Source: Mesorhabditis belari
Lineage: Eukaryota > Nematoda > Chromadorea > Rhabditida > Rhabditidae
Reading direction: 5' to 3'
Assembly (NCBI GenBank): GCA_958450365.1
Contig: CAUEEP010000934.1
Coordinates: forward strand, 422,001 to 486,000
DNA length: 64,000 bases
Shown here: positions 53,544 to 63,868 of the stretch, one piece after another
Position numbering within the stretch: position 1 is the first letter of the stretch
Layout of the letters: the number at the start of each line of letters is the position of its first letter
Program-made: the position numbers and the translations under genes
Notes under the pieces: generated by a model
What the model saw: the letters and a program-made list of their open reading frames with translations, nothing else
The model's database searches: none
What the model was told of the DNA's origin: nothing

Positions 53544-54708
53544 GGGTGCTCAATAATTACCCGGACTCGATATCTAAAGTGTAACTCAGCACACAGATGT
53601 CCGATCAGTTCACGCTTTGTTTTAATAGAAAATTTAGATATTTTTCTATGTTGGATTCATTAGTTTTGACAAAAAAACGTTTTCTGTCTTTTTTTATAGA
53701 ACCTTAAAGTTGACAGTCAGGAATTGCTTGACGAAGCACTTCTTTTTGACACTTTGTTGATGGCTTTGTTGGCAGCTTTGTTGATGGCTTTTCTGACGGC
53801 TTTGTTGGCAGCTTTGTTGACAACTTTGTTGACAACTTTGTTGACAGCTTTGTTGACAGCTTTGTTGGCAGCTTTGTTGGCAGCTTTGTTGACAGCTTTG
53901 TTGACGGCTTTGTTGGCAGCTTTGTTGACAGCTTTGTTGACGGCTTTGTTGACAGCTTTGTTGGCGGCTTCATTTTCAAAAAACCCCAAAGATTAAGGCA
54001 TTTCTTTAAACGCTTTTGTTTCTGTAATACGTTTTAAACATTATCAAACCAAATCCGAAGGTAATTTAACACTCAATTCGGTAAAATTTATGCTATTTTT
54101 GCGAATCTTGGTTTCACAAGGGCTTAAGCGTTGTCAAAAGATGACCCTGCGAACTGAAAGTTTTTCATTTCATTTTTCAGCTTCTGTTAAATTTAAATCG
54201 TTAATTTTTAGGTAAATGTAACCAAATAAAACAAAATTTAGCGCTGAAACGTTCATGATCACCAAAAGTTTATTAAATCCTCTAAAAACTAATGCCGCGC
54301 CAATGTGAAACCCATGTGAAATCAAGATTCCGAAAATAACAAAATTTTCCCTAATTGAGTCTCACATTACCTTCCGATTTGTTTTGATAATGTTTAAAAC
54401 GTATTGCAAAAACAAAAGCATTTAAATAAATGATTAATCTTTGGCGTTTTCTGAAAAATCCCAAAGACGTTTTCTGAAAATGAAGCCGTCAAAAAAAGTC
54501 GTCAAAAAGAAGTGCCTCGTCAAGCAATTTTTGACTGCTAACTTTAAGGTTCTATAAAAAAAAGGCAGAAAACGTTTTCTCATTAAACCAAAGAATCCAC
54601 TGTAGAAAAATATCTAAATTTTCTATTAAAACAAAGCGCGAAATGATTGGACATCTGAGTGCTGAGTTACACTTAAAATATTGAGTCCGGGTAATTATTG
54701 AACACTCC
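53544..54708. mobile_element. Fold-back element with 12/24-bp repeat core
   Basis: Outer ends GGGTGCTCAATAATTACCCGG and CCGGGTAATTATTGAACACTCC are inverse. The arms extend about 200 bp, including AGAAAATTTAGATATTTTTCT and its complement. At 53745-53970 a tandem repeat of GACAGCTTTGTT / GGCAGCTTTGTT units keeps frames open on both strands (Lys-Leu-Ser-Thr or Ala-Leu-Leu repeats); these are not genes. Confidence 0.75.
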
Positions 54709-54879
54709 GGTTGGGCAAATTTACTGGTGCACCAAGAAAAGCCGCTGCTAGTGACCGATTTTTGCTAGATTTTTCTGCTCGTTTCTGATTTTTTATGTAT
54801 TATATCTTGATTTTAGAAATGCTATCGGTAAATCAGCTTTTCCCAATACCAACAGAATTCTTTGAGGAGTTTGGGGTTT

Positions 54880-55560
54880 TTTTTAAGTCGATCAAAAATC
54901 GTCATCATCAAGTTACATCAAGATGGAAAGGCGATAAAGGACATTGTGAAAGTGCTCGCAATTTCTCAGTAAACTGTCTAAAAGACGGTCAAACAATCGA
55001 AAAAACTCGGAAGTAACAAGGATTGTATTGGTCGACGTAGAGAAAGCACGGCAACTTTGAAACGGATGGTGGAAACGGTGAGAAAGCGAATCAAGAGAAA
55101 TCCCAGATGAACAAAATGATCACGAAGCTTGAAATCAGTTGGATGTGGAATCAGACGTTCAGTGAGAAGAATTGTAAAAAAAGAAGTTGAATATGTACCA
55201 ATACAAAAGACAAAAAAAGCTATGGATTGACTAAGAATATGGTGGACAAGCGTCTACGATTTTGCAAGGGCTACAACTGCTACGACTTCTTAATCATTTT
55301 TGCGAAGGGCCGCTATGTTTTTCTTTGTAGAATTGCCGCTTTGACATTGTGTTTTCCGATGAACCATTGAGGCGGTTTCAAATCAGCAAAATGATGGAAT
55401 AATTGTAAAATCAATTCAAAATGTTAATGCCAACGGATGAATGATCACAAGGAATGATCACAAGGAATGATCACAAGGAATGATCACAAGGAATGATCAC
55501 AAGGAATGCTCATCCGGCATCAGTCATGCGGGAGAAAATGAGGCATCAATGGAGAGCGAT
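54880..55560 (+). pseudogene. Tc1-like transposase remnant
   Basis: The plus strand, with many stops, reads LHQDGKAIKDIVKVLAIS, KLGSNKDCIGRRRES and MVETVRKRIKRNPR, the helix-turn-helix and GR-type region of Tc1-like transposases, followed by diverged catalytic parts. A 14-bp repeat (AATGATCACAAGG) inserted at 55436-55508 breaks it. Confidence 0.55.
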
Positions 55561-55904
55561 CACTTCGAACAGAAAGGCTTTCTTTTGGCGATTCGGGAAT
55601 CAAAATCAACAAAGATCTTTTAAAGCCTTCAAGCATTTCTCACTTTAGAAACAAGCATTAGTGTTTCCAATAGGACTCAGCACCCAGCAAAGTTGGTCCA
55701 AAGTTGGTCTAAGATTGGCTAAAGCGCGAATGTCTCGAGTTGATCGCTAAATTCACTTGATTATTCGCAAATTCCCAAATTCCACTTGACTTTTCCGTAT
55801 TGTCGGTTCTCGAGAAGAATGCTTGTGCAAAAGAAAAGTTTAGACTACTTGCTGCTCTCAAAAAAAGCTTAGGTTGAATTAGATTTCACATACAGTCCTG
55901 GACA

Positions 55905-56540
55905 ATAGTAGATTGATCAAGTTCAAACTCTTTAAAAGCAACAATTCCAGTACTAGACAATGAAATATTATCATTGAAAAACGATCGTCACTTTCGCGCG
56001 TCTGTAGCTCCCTTGTCTTTGAGTTTAAACTATTAGTGTTCTACATTTTCTGAAAGCTCTTTTCAATGGCTACACAATGGTAATATTAATATTTAGAAAG
56101 ACGGTAAAGGCAAGGGAGCTAGAGACGCGCGAAAATGCGAAAATGTTTTTTCAAATATGATATTTCATTGCCCAGTAGTGTATCTCTTTGGATTTAAGTC
56201 AAGTCAAAGCTAGATTCAAGGCTTTGGCTGCTGGTTTTCCAACAAAAAGACAGGCTTTACAAGTCCTCGAAAAATAACTAATAACTACCGTAAATACTCT
56301 AATAGAACACACCCTTAATGGGCGTACAGTCGCGTAGTTGAACTTTGAATATTCTGTTCTCCGCGTTGCTTTGAACGTCTCATTCTCTGCACTGCCCAAA
56401 GCTACAGTATACGTTTTGGTGTCAAAAGTTGAAATCTAGTTCGAGGGAGTTAAAGAGGGAGTTAGAGACGGGCGCGAAAGTAATGATCTTTTTTTTGAAT
56501 GATGATCTTTCAAATATGATATTTCATTGTCCAGTAGTGT
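55905..56540. mobile_element. Nested fold-back with a 2.4-kb-type repeat inside
   Basis: AAATATTATCATTG... CGCGCGTCTGTAGCTCCC (55964-56013) pairs with GGGAGCTAGAGACGCGCGAAA... ATATTTCATTG (56112-56170). A second copy of that right arm follows at 56453-56540 (TTAGAGACGGGCGCGAAAG). Between them, 56178-56440 matches 2355-2490 plus the TACCGTAAATACTCTA element of 2468-3086 in shortened form. Confidence 0.6.
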
Positions 56541-57119
56541 AACTGCGAACCAATAGCGATGCTTTAATGAATCGACTCGACTGTGTGAAAGCCAAAGTTA
56601 GAATATTTGAGATTTAATTATGTTAAATTCTTATAGTTTCTTTGCATAAATTATGTTCCAATTTTTGGAATGAGTTCCCGGTTTTCATTTCAAGAATTTC
56701 AAGTTTTTTTGGTGCATTTTGCCCAACCCTGTACTTTTCCCAAAAATCCGCAAAAAAAGCGGTGTTCTAGGAAGCAGGTGAAAAAGTATATCTAAAACCC
56801 ATGCCTAAAAACCATGAAAAGATACAATACCATAGTCAGTACTTTCTTTCAATAGTTTCATATTCAGTTACCACTTAGCAAATAAGTATATCCGACAGCG
56901 AGCGTCATCGCACAGTTGTTGGGCACGAGAAGAGTCGTGGGTAGGGTGGGCCCACCCTAAAAAACCTTGTTTCCCTTTCGTATTCAAATAGTTCTTACGC
57001 GAAAAACGGCCAAATGCTGAACAGTGTACTGCCAGAAGTACGATCCTGTTGCTGTTCCAGATACATTCATCAAGATCAAATTAGCCGTCAAAATTTTCGT
57101 TTTTGCCACTAAAATCTCG
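56541..57119. other. Non-coding
   Basis: No exon, RNA or repeat recognised apart from AT-rich sequence. Confidence 0.3.
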
Positions 57120-57378
57120 TTAGAATCTGATAATGAGCTGGTAATCTGATAATCTGATAACCTTAATGATCAAATAATCTGATAACAATCTGATGATCTG
57201 GTAATGTACTGGTAATCTGATAACAATCTGCTAAGTTGTTAATGATCAAATAATCTAATAACAATCTGCTAAGCGGTTAATGATCTGATAATCTGATCAT
57301 AATCAAATAATCTGCTAACAATCTGATAATCTAATAACAATCTGCTCATCTGATCATGATCAAATAATCTGCTAACGA
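57120..57378. repeat. Irregular AATCTGATAA repeat
   Basis: About 20 imperfect copies of AATCTGATAA / CAATCTGCTAA separated by TGATCA words. Confidence 0.55.
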
Positions 57379-57526
57379 ATCGAATCCAAAATTCATCTGA
57401 TTCCACTAACCCCAAACTTGAGAACACGCCTTGGCAGTGTAGTTTGTCGTCGGAGTGCAAGAACATGTCGCTAAAAGATAAGGATTATCAAAAAAAAAGA
57501 TTTTTTGTACACCTTAACTTGTTGGA

Positions 57527-57868
57527 GTTCCGGATCCAGATCCAGAAACGGATCCAGATCCAGATCCAGATCCAGATCCAGATCCGGATCCGGATTCGGA
57601 GCCAGATCCGGATCCAGATCCAGAAACGGATCCAGATCCAGATCCAGATCCAGATCCAGAAACGGATCCAGATCCAGATCCAGATCCAGATCCAGATCCG
57701 GATCCGGATTCGGAGCCAGATCCGGATCCGGATTCGGAGCCAGATCCGGATCCAGATCCAGATCCGGATCCAGATTCGGAGCCAGATCCAGATCCGGATC
57801 CAGATCCAGATCCAGATCCAGATCCGGATCCAGATTCGGAGCCAGATCCGGATCCGGAGCTAGAAACG
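57527..57868. repeat. 6/12-bp repeat (CCAGATCCGGAT)
   Basis: Units CCAGAT, CCGGAT and CGGAGC in nearly perfect 6-bp phase. Since 6 is a multiple of 3, frames on both strands stay open (Ser-Gly-Ser-Glu, Asp-Leu-Asp-Pro and Arg-Ser). No codon-specific pattern or splice context supports a gene. Confidence 0.75.
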
Positions 57869-58026
57869 GACATCCCTGACCGCCACCAAACAAAATTTTT
57901 GATTTAAACTATTAAACTTTTTAAAAATTTTTATCTTGAGGCAATCTTTGAGGTTTCTTTCAAAAGCTATTTTATAGAGAAATTATAGATTTTTTTAATA
58001 ATTTCGAATAAATTTTATATTTAATA

Positions 58027-59286
58027 TTAGGTTCGTGCAAAAGAAATTTCGGTCGATATAAAATGTTCTTATTTTTTTAATCTGAAGAGCTTATTTGATG
58101 TTCTTTTGTGCATTTGTACTCTTGGATATTTACTTTATTTTCGCATTTTTTCAAAGTCAGAGCTTTCACTTTTTAATTGATTTTTGCTTTAGATCATGGT
58201 GGATCAAAAGTATGTTCTGCGCACGTGTCTTCTCTATGACTTCAAAATGGGCAAAAACGCTGCTGATTCACATCGTGATCTCTGTTCCACCTTTGGAGAA
58301 CAGGTTATCACCGAAAGATCATGCCAGCTCTGGTTTGCCCAATTCCGAGATGGTAATGAATCCCTTGAAGACGAATCGCATGGACATCGTGCCACAGCCA
58401 TCGACAACAATGAATTGGAACAATTAATTGAAGCTGATTCAATGCAAACAACACGAGAACTTGCCAAACATCTCCAATGTGATCATTCAACAATTGTACG
58501 CCATTTGGAAATAATTGGAAAGACAAATCGTAATGGACAATGGGTTCCACATCAATTGAGTGTTGAGAATCTGGGAGCACGCGTTTCGATCAGCCATATC
58601 TTGCTCCATAAGTCGAAAAGAAGCCATTTTTTTGAGAATATCTTGACGATGGATGAGAAGTGGATTCACTTTGATAATACTTCTCGAAAAAGACAATGGC
58701 TGAGCAAAGGTCAAGCGCCAATTCCAACTCCAAAGCCGGATTATCATGGGTGCAAAGTGGTGTTGTCTTGCTGGTGGAATATCAATGGACTTGTTCATTT
58801 TGAATTATTAGAGCCCGGAAAAACAGTCGATTCATCTTATTTTATTCAACAACTCAAGAAGGTTGACGAAATTTTGCGTGAAAAAGGCCTAAATCCCTCA
58901 ACTATCAACTTTCTCCGTGATAATGCTCCAGCTCACACGGCAAAAACCTCTTGTAAGGAACTAGAGAAGCTAGGATGGAAGGTCTTACCACATGCGCCGT
59001 ATAGTCTAGACTTAGCACCCTCCGATTTTCACCTTTTCAGATCGATGCAACATTCCCTTGAGAATTGCCAGTTTAAGAATGCAAAAGAAGTCGAAAATTG
59101 GGTGACCGACTACTTTGCATCACAGAATCAAGCGTTCTTTGAGAAGGGGATCCGCAATCTGTAGCAACGTTGGAGGGATGTCATAGATAATAATGGTGCT
59201 TATTGTTTTAAATAAATTGTTATCTAAAAAAATTTTGGATGACTTTAATGTTTGTAAAAAAACGAAATTTCATTTGCACCAACCTA
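58027..59286 (+). mobile_element. Mariner element, copy 2 (apparently intact)
   Basis: Ends TTAGGTTCGTGCAAAAGAAA and TTTCATTTGCACCAACCTA flanked by TA. The left TIR differs from copy 1 by one base (TTCGT instead of TTGGT). One uninterrupted transposase frame lies inside. Confidence 0.92.
58196..59164 (+). CDS. Mariner transposase, full-length
   Basis: A single 322-codon frame without introns. The N-terminal helix-turn-helix region (MVDQKYVLRTCLLYDFKMGK; SCQLWFAQFRDG; TTRELAKHLQCDHSTIVRHL) is followed by the catalytic core: TMDEKWIHF (first Asp), FLRDNAPAHTAK (second Asp) and YSLDLAPSDFHLF (third Asp, DD34D type). The usual YSPDLAPSD has Leu in place of Pro. The enzyme cuts and joins its own TIRs at TA sites. 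The length matches an average mariner protein (about 340 aa). This copy could encode active protein; the defective copy at 35576-36828 keeps the Pro. Confidence 0.92.
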   Translation: MVDQKYVLRTCLLYDFKMGKNAADSHRDLCSTFGEQVITERSCQLWFAQFRDGNESLEDESHGHRATAIDNNELEQLIEADSMQTTRELAKHLQCDHSTIVRHLEIIGKTNRNGQWVPHQLSVENLGARVSISHILLHKSKRSHFFENILTMDEKWIHFDNTSRKRQWLSKGQAPIPTPKPDYHGCKVVLSCWWNINGLVHFELLEPGKTVDSSYFIQQLKKVDEILREKGLNPSTINFLRDNAPAHTAKTSCKELEKLGWKVLPHAPYSLDLAPSDFHLFRSMQHSLENCQFKNAKEVENWVTDYFASQNQAFFEKGIRNL

Positions 59287-59793
59287 GTAGCTTTTATTTA
59301 ATATTTAGTGGTAAAGAATTCTTTTTTGAAAAGAAAAATTTGAAAAAAATTCTAGGATCTTTGAAATTTGCATTTGATTTGCGATTTGCAAACTTTTTAA
59401 CTCTATAACGCGTTAACTGGCGATCTCAAGAATTCAATTGCGCCTAAAGAAAGCATATTTTTTTCCGCTGGTACTCAAAAGTGTAGGCCTTTTTGAGAAA
59501 ATGAGTAAAAAAAAAAGCCGCAAATGAGAAGATTTTTGGCCTATTCTTGGCCTATTCTTGGACAAGATTCACTGGATTTACAGTCATTTTACAGTAAGAT
59601 TTAGAATAAGCCCTTATGCCTGAATGCCCTTCCCGAAAATGCCTGAATGTCCTTCCCGAAAAGTTGCGCTTGATCTCCACCGTGTCTGATTTTAAAAGGG
59701 CTACTTCGTTGCATTTTAAGTGACTTTTTCATCGTTTATCTGGTAAATTTTTCATTTCGTTTTCGCACTTTATTTCTTTCTAAATAAAGTACT
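59287..59793. other. Non-coding
   Basis: Only a short duplicated word (CCTTCCCGAAAATGCCTGAATG near 59630) was seen. Confidence 0.3.
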
Positions 59794-60241
59794 TACCGTA
59801 AATACTGTAATACTACCCCACCCCCATAATGACGGTGCGGAGCGTTGCGTAGTCTAACTTTGAACGAGTTTTTCTCGACACTGGTTTATGCTACAATGCG
59901 GGGTTAGGTATCAAAAAATAGCTGAAATTCAGGGCTATTTTTTGATATCAAAAGACGGAGCATCGCGTAGTCTAACTTTAAACGCATTTTTCTCGTCAGC
60001 AGTTTATAATGACAGCTGGAGCGTTGCGTAGTCTAACTTTGAACGAGTTTTTCTCGACACTGGTTTATGCTACAATGCGGGGTTAAGTATCAAAAAATAG
60101 CTGAAATTCAGGGCTATTTTTTGATATCAAAGACACATTTTTGGAAGTACGGGCGCTTTGAAAAAAATGAAATACTAAAAAAACTTTTGCGACTACGCGA
60201 CTGTACGAGGGGGGTGGGGTACTATTACAATATTTACGGTA
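59794..60241. mobile_element. TACCGTAAAT-type TIR element
   Basis: TACCGTAAATACTGTAATACTACCCC pairs with GGGGTACTATTACAATATTTACGGTA. Inside, a block with GGAGCGTTGCGTAGTCTAAC is present twice and once in diverged form. Confidence 0.7.
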
Positions 60242-60370
60242 TATACTTATCTCAAGCCCTTATTTTTATCTCAACAATGTCTCAAGAAGTCTCAAGAAGT
60301 CTCAAGAATGTCTCAAGAATCTCTCAAGCAATACGGCTAAATTCTTTTCGATCTAAATAATTCTACTCAC

Positions 60371-60431
60371 CAGTTGCTGCAGTAAAGATTCCAAACAATA
60401 AAACGAGAAAAACCCAACGAAAGAGAAGCAT
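60371..60431 (-). CDS. Signal-peptide exon candidate
   Basis: Minus-strand ATG at 60431 opens a 61-base exon reading MLLFRWVFLVLLFGIFTAAT, a textbook signal peptide, ending at a strong donor (CTG/GTGAGT, phase 1). A possible next exon is 53005 and leftwards (phase 1 acceptor), about 7.4 kb away across repeats and the intact mariner. That link is inference; the exon on its own is well formed. Confidence 0.5.
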
Positions 60432-60949
60432 TTTTCTTCGAATAAAAACTCGAGTCAAAGATGAAACTCCTTAAAAAGATTGAAAAGGTTGAAAAGATTG
60501 AAATTAAAACTAAAAAAAAAGATTTCAAACTGATTTTCTCTCAATTTTCGATTGAATTCAACAGCTTTATATGGTGATCGCCTCGCAAAAATCCATTCAA
60601 TTTTTGATTATCGAAACGAGAACGAGAAGAGAAACGAAATGGATCAAAATTCTGCTCACTTACACGTAATATTTTAATATTTTTTTTTTGCATTTCGGTG
60701 TTCACATTGTATTGTTACATTGTATATGAGATTTTCTTGACTCCAATATTTCCGAGATATTTTCCATGTGATTTACATGAGTGGACAGTGGGTCGCTGTT
60801 CCACCCACAACTTGTTTTCATCAAGTGTTTCATCAGTTTCCCATTCAATTTTCGATTGAAATCTTTTATTGCTGGTATTCGATTTGTTTTCACATTCGGT
60901 TTGATGCGATCGGTCTGGAAATTGGAGTTTTTGGTCGATGGTTTCTTAT

Positions 60950-61262
60950 CTGGCTTTTGTCTGGCTTTTGTCTGGCTTTTGTCTGGCTTTTGTCTGGCTT
61001 TTGTCTGGCTTTTGTCTGGCTTTTGTCTGGCTTTTGTCTGGCTTTTGTCTGGCTTTTGTCTGGCTTTTGTCTGGCTTTTGTCTGGCTTTTGTCTGGCTTT
61101 TGTCTGGCTTTTATCTGGCTTTTATCTGGCTTTTATCTGGCTTTTGTCTGGCTTTTGTCTGGCTTTTGTCTGGCTTTTGTCTGGCTTTTATCTGGCTTTT
61201 GTCTGGCTTTTGTCTGGCTTTTATCTGGCTTTTGTCTGGCTTTTGTCTGGCTTTTGTCTGAC
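60950..61262. repeat. 11-bp minisatellite (TCTGGCTTTTG)
   Basis: About 28 nearly perfect copies of TCTGGCTTTTG, with TCTGGCTTTTA variants. All plus frames are open for 100-170 codons with an 11-residue period (FVWLLSGFCLA); read-through only. Confidence 0.85.
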
Positions 61263-61689
61263 GTAAGAAAGACAGAAAAACTATAGCATGCCTCATATGT
61301 TACATTTACGAGAGAAAACGAGGCAAGCTCTGGATATCAAATTGGGGCAACTTCTGCCGGTAACTAAAATTAACAAAACAAAGAAAAACTATAAATGATG
61401 TCTAAAGAAATCATTTAAACCACAAAATTTCAAGTACGAGTCTCCCTAGGAAAAGACACGAACTTCCCACGAGCTTTCATTTCCAGACCACATACATCTT
61501 AATAAATCGAATATGGAGATTCATAATCTGTATTTTAAATCTGCCAAATAAGCTTGCAAACGCGTAAAAATAGAATTGATATTTCGAAGCTTTAAAGGAC
61601 TTTAAAGAATTGAAGAAAATTGAATTGAGGCTTTAAAGCACGCTTTTCAATGCATAGGTGATCGGCCAAATATGGGTGATTCACTATCC

Positions 61690-61930
61690 TTACCACCGAG
61701 ACGCCGTCCCACTATTCACTAGGCTAGTGCACTAGCCATTTTTTGATCAAATAGTGCACTAGGGCACTAGTAGCCTATTTGAACTAGTAGCCTATTTGAA
61801 CTAGTAGCCTATTTGAACTAGTAGCCTATTTGAACTAGTAGCCTATTTGAACTAGTAGCCTATTTGAACTAGTAGCCTATTTGAACTAGTAGCCTAGTGA
61901 ATAGTGGGATGGCCTCTCGGTGGTAAGGTC
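61690..61930. mobile_element. Fold-back element with 17-bp repeat core
   Basis: CCTTACCACCGAGACGCCGT... CTATTCACTAGGCT pairs with AGCCTAGTGAATAG... CTCTCGGTGGTAAGG. Between the arms are eight copies of AACTAGTAGCCTATTTG. Confidence 0.75.
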
Positions 61931-61974
61931 GGGGTAATGGTTTTTGGTTTTTATTTCTTCTTATTTTTAAGCTG

Positions 61975-62140
61975 TACTTTGTGCGTTTCCAGAAACGCTC
62001 ACTTTCTGGCACATTAGCCCTGAGGGGATCAATAAAATGGACATCTTTTGGGAGAGGTTTATTGGTCCGGAGTTAGAGGGTTATCAATCATCGAAAAAAC
62101 CATCCGCTAGCAACACTTGACCATCAATTTTTTTATTTGA
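61975..62140. repeat. Dispersed repeat, copy 1
   Basis: Shares ACTTTGTGCGTTTCCAGAAACG, TTTCTGGCACATTAGCC, GGTCCGGAGTTAGAGGGTTA and CTAGCAACACTTGACCATCA with 63205-63405 in the same order. Confidence 0.6.
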
Positions 62141-62440
62141 TAAAAGAATGGGTGGTACAGATTGAACTAATTATACTAAAGGTTTTTGAGCAGTTTAAAG
62201 ATTAGCAAATTGTTTTTAAAACAGCAGACGGTAGAATTTTTTTAAACGGATGAATGTGCTCAATCATCTGGATGATCATCTCAAACATTTCCATCATCTG
62301 GATTGACTTATGATAAGGAAATATTTTAAATTTGAGCATTTGTGGGAAACGCTGGGAAGAATGTGCAAAGGGATTAAAACTCAAAATGCTCAGGATAAAT
62401 TTGATCTCTTAGCCAAGAAGTGGTTGGAGATTCGAAAATG

Positions 62441-62496
62441 AACTCATCAATGATCAGACGATCAATGAACTGATCGTCTGATCATTGATGAGTTCC
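62441..62496. repeat. Perfect 25-bp-arm palindrome
   Basis: GAACTCATCAATGATCAGAC and five more bases, a 6-base loop, then the exact inverse complement. Confidence 0.75.
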
Positions 62497-62659
62497 TCGC
62501 AGATGTGATGCTGTCATCGCCTCGAATGGTTTTCCTAAAAAGTACCAATCGTTAAAAACAAATTTTATTGTTTTAATTTGAAAAACATTTGTTATTATCT
62601 TTAGTTTAAAAATTATTTAAAAATATACAAAGTGCAAAGTCTGTCGCGCCAGTTTTGTA

Positions 62660-63061
62660 CAGGGTGACTACAGTACAAAGTGACAGCAAAAACTTTTTGG
62701 AAAAGTCGCTGGGAAATGTCTAGCTTATTTTAGAAGTATCAAGGGTTATGTAGAGAATTGTAGCCCTGACTCTTGGCTACATTTATCTACCAAAAACATC
62801 CCGATTGGACTTATACAACTCATTTAACAAGCGCTTGAATGAGTGACCAAATGACAGATTCGCCGGAGAGATCTCGACTAGCGTTCATTCAAGCGCTTGT
62901 TAAATGAGTTGTATAAGTCGAATCGGGATGTTTTTGATAGAGAAATGTAGCCAAGATTAAGGGCTACAATTCTCTATAAAACACTTGTCACTTTTGAAAT
63001 AAATTAGACATTTCCCAGCGACTTTTCCAAAAAGTTGTTGCGGTAATTCTTGGTCACCCTG
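62660..63061. mobile_element. Fold-back MITE with CAGGGTGAC ends
   Basis: Outer ends CAGGGTGACTACAGTACAAAG and GGTCACCCTG are inverse. Arms include CTTTTTGGAAAAGTCGCTGG and CATCCCGATTGGACTTATAC with their complements, so nearly the whole 402 bp folds on itself. Confidence 0.8.
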
Positions 63062-63204
63062 GATAAAAAGCTTGAAAAAAATTTTCTGAAAATCTATTTG
63101 GCTAAATACCCATTGTTTTTTGTTAAAACATCAATTTTTAACATCAATCATTAAAACATCAATCAGATTTCCACCTTTTGCCCAAGACAAAAGTCGAACC
63201 TAGC

Positions 63205-63405
63205 ATACGGCCTGCGTGCTTTGTGCGTTTGCAGAAACGCCCCCTTTCTGGCACATTGGCCATGAGGGGGTCAATAAAAGGGAGCTCTTTTTAGAGACAT
63301 TCGTTGGTCCGGAGTTAGAGGGTTACCAATCAGACATCAGGTCAGACAAAAAAAATATAAAACACAAAAAACCCCTTCCCTCTAGCAACACTTGACCATC
63401 AATTT
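63205..63405. repeat. Dispersed repeat, copy 2
   Basis: Counterpart of 61975-62140; see the shared words listed there. Function unknown. Confidence 0.6.
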
Positions 63406-63691
63406 TTTTATTGTGCATCAATCAAACAACTTAATTTAAATATATCGAGCTAAAATAATTAATTTGTTTTGAATTTATTTCGTTTAATTTGAATTTATTT
63501 GGTTAAATTAAATTTAACAGATTTTAATTTTAATTTAATTTAAACATGCGTTAAAGAATCAATTTTACAAAGCAAAAACTTTCAAAAAAGCAAAAAGATT
63601 ACAGTTCTGCTCCTTTCCACAAAAAGCCTCTTATTTTAGTGTTAGATGTGAAGAGATAACGATAAAGTCTTCCTTTCCTTTACCTTAAATC

Positions 63692-63868
63692 ATGAAAAAT
63701 CAACGAGAAACATTAAGACATTTGATTTCCTGTTTTGACGAAATGATTTGGTTCTTTGCATTGTTTTCATTAACAGAATTATGTTATCTTGGTTTTTTGC
63801 TAACGAAAGAAAATCCGTCTTTTGCCTTTCACGGATCGCGTTTATTAGATCCGAACTGCGTTTACAAG
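63692..63868 (+). CDS. Exon candidate at right edge, membrane-type N-terminus
   Basis: An ATG-started stretch of 59 codons ends at the donor AAG/GTGAAT (phase 0). It reads MKNQRETLRHLISCFDEMIW, then a hydrophobic segment (FFALFSLTELCYLGFLL) and DPNCVYK. It would fit the first exon of a membrane protein continuing beyond the window. No family recognised; no further exon seen before 64000. Confidence 0.35.

Noticed and set aside
53704..53996. Lys-Leu-Ser-Thr and Ala-Leu-Leu repeat proteins
   Set aside because: Both strands are open through the same 12/24-bp repeat in the core of a fold-back.
60768..61286. 172-codon hydrophobic open frame (WLLSGFCLAFV repeats)
   Set aside because: Pure 11-bp tandem repeat; three overlapping frames are equally open.
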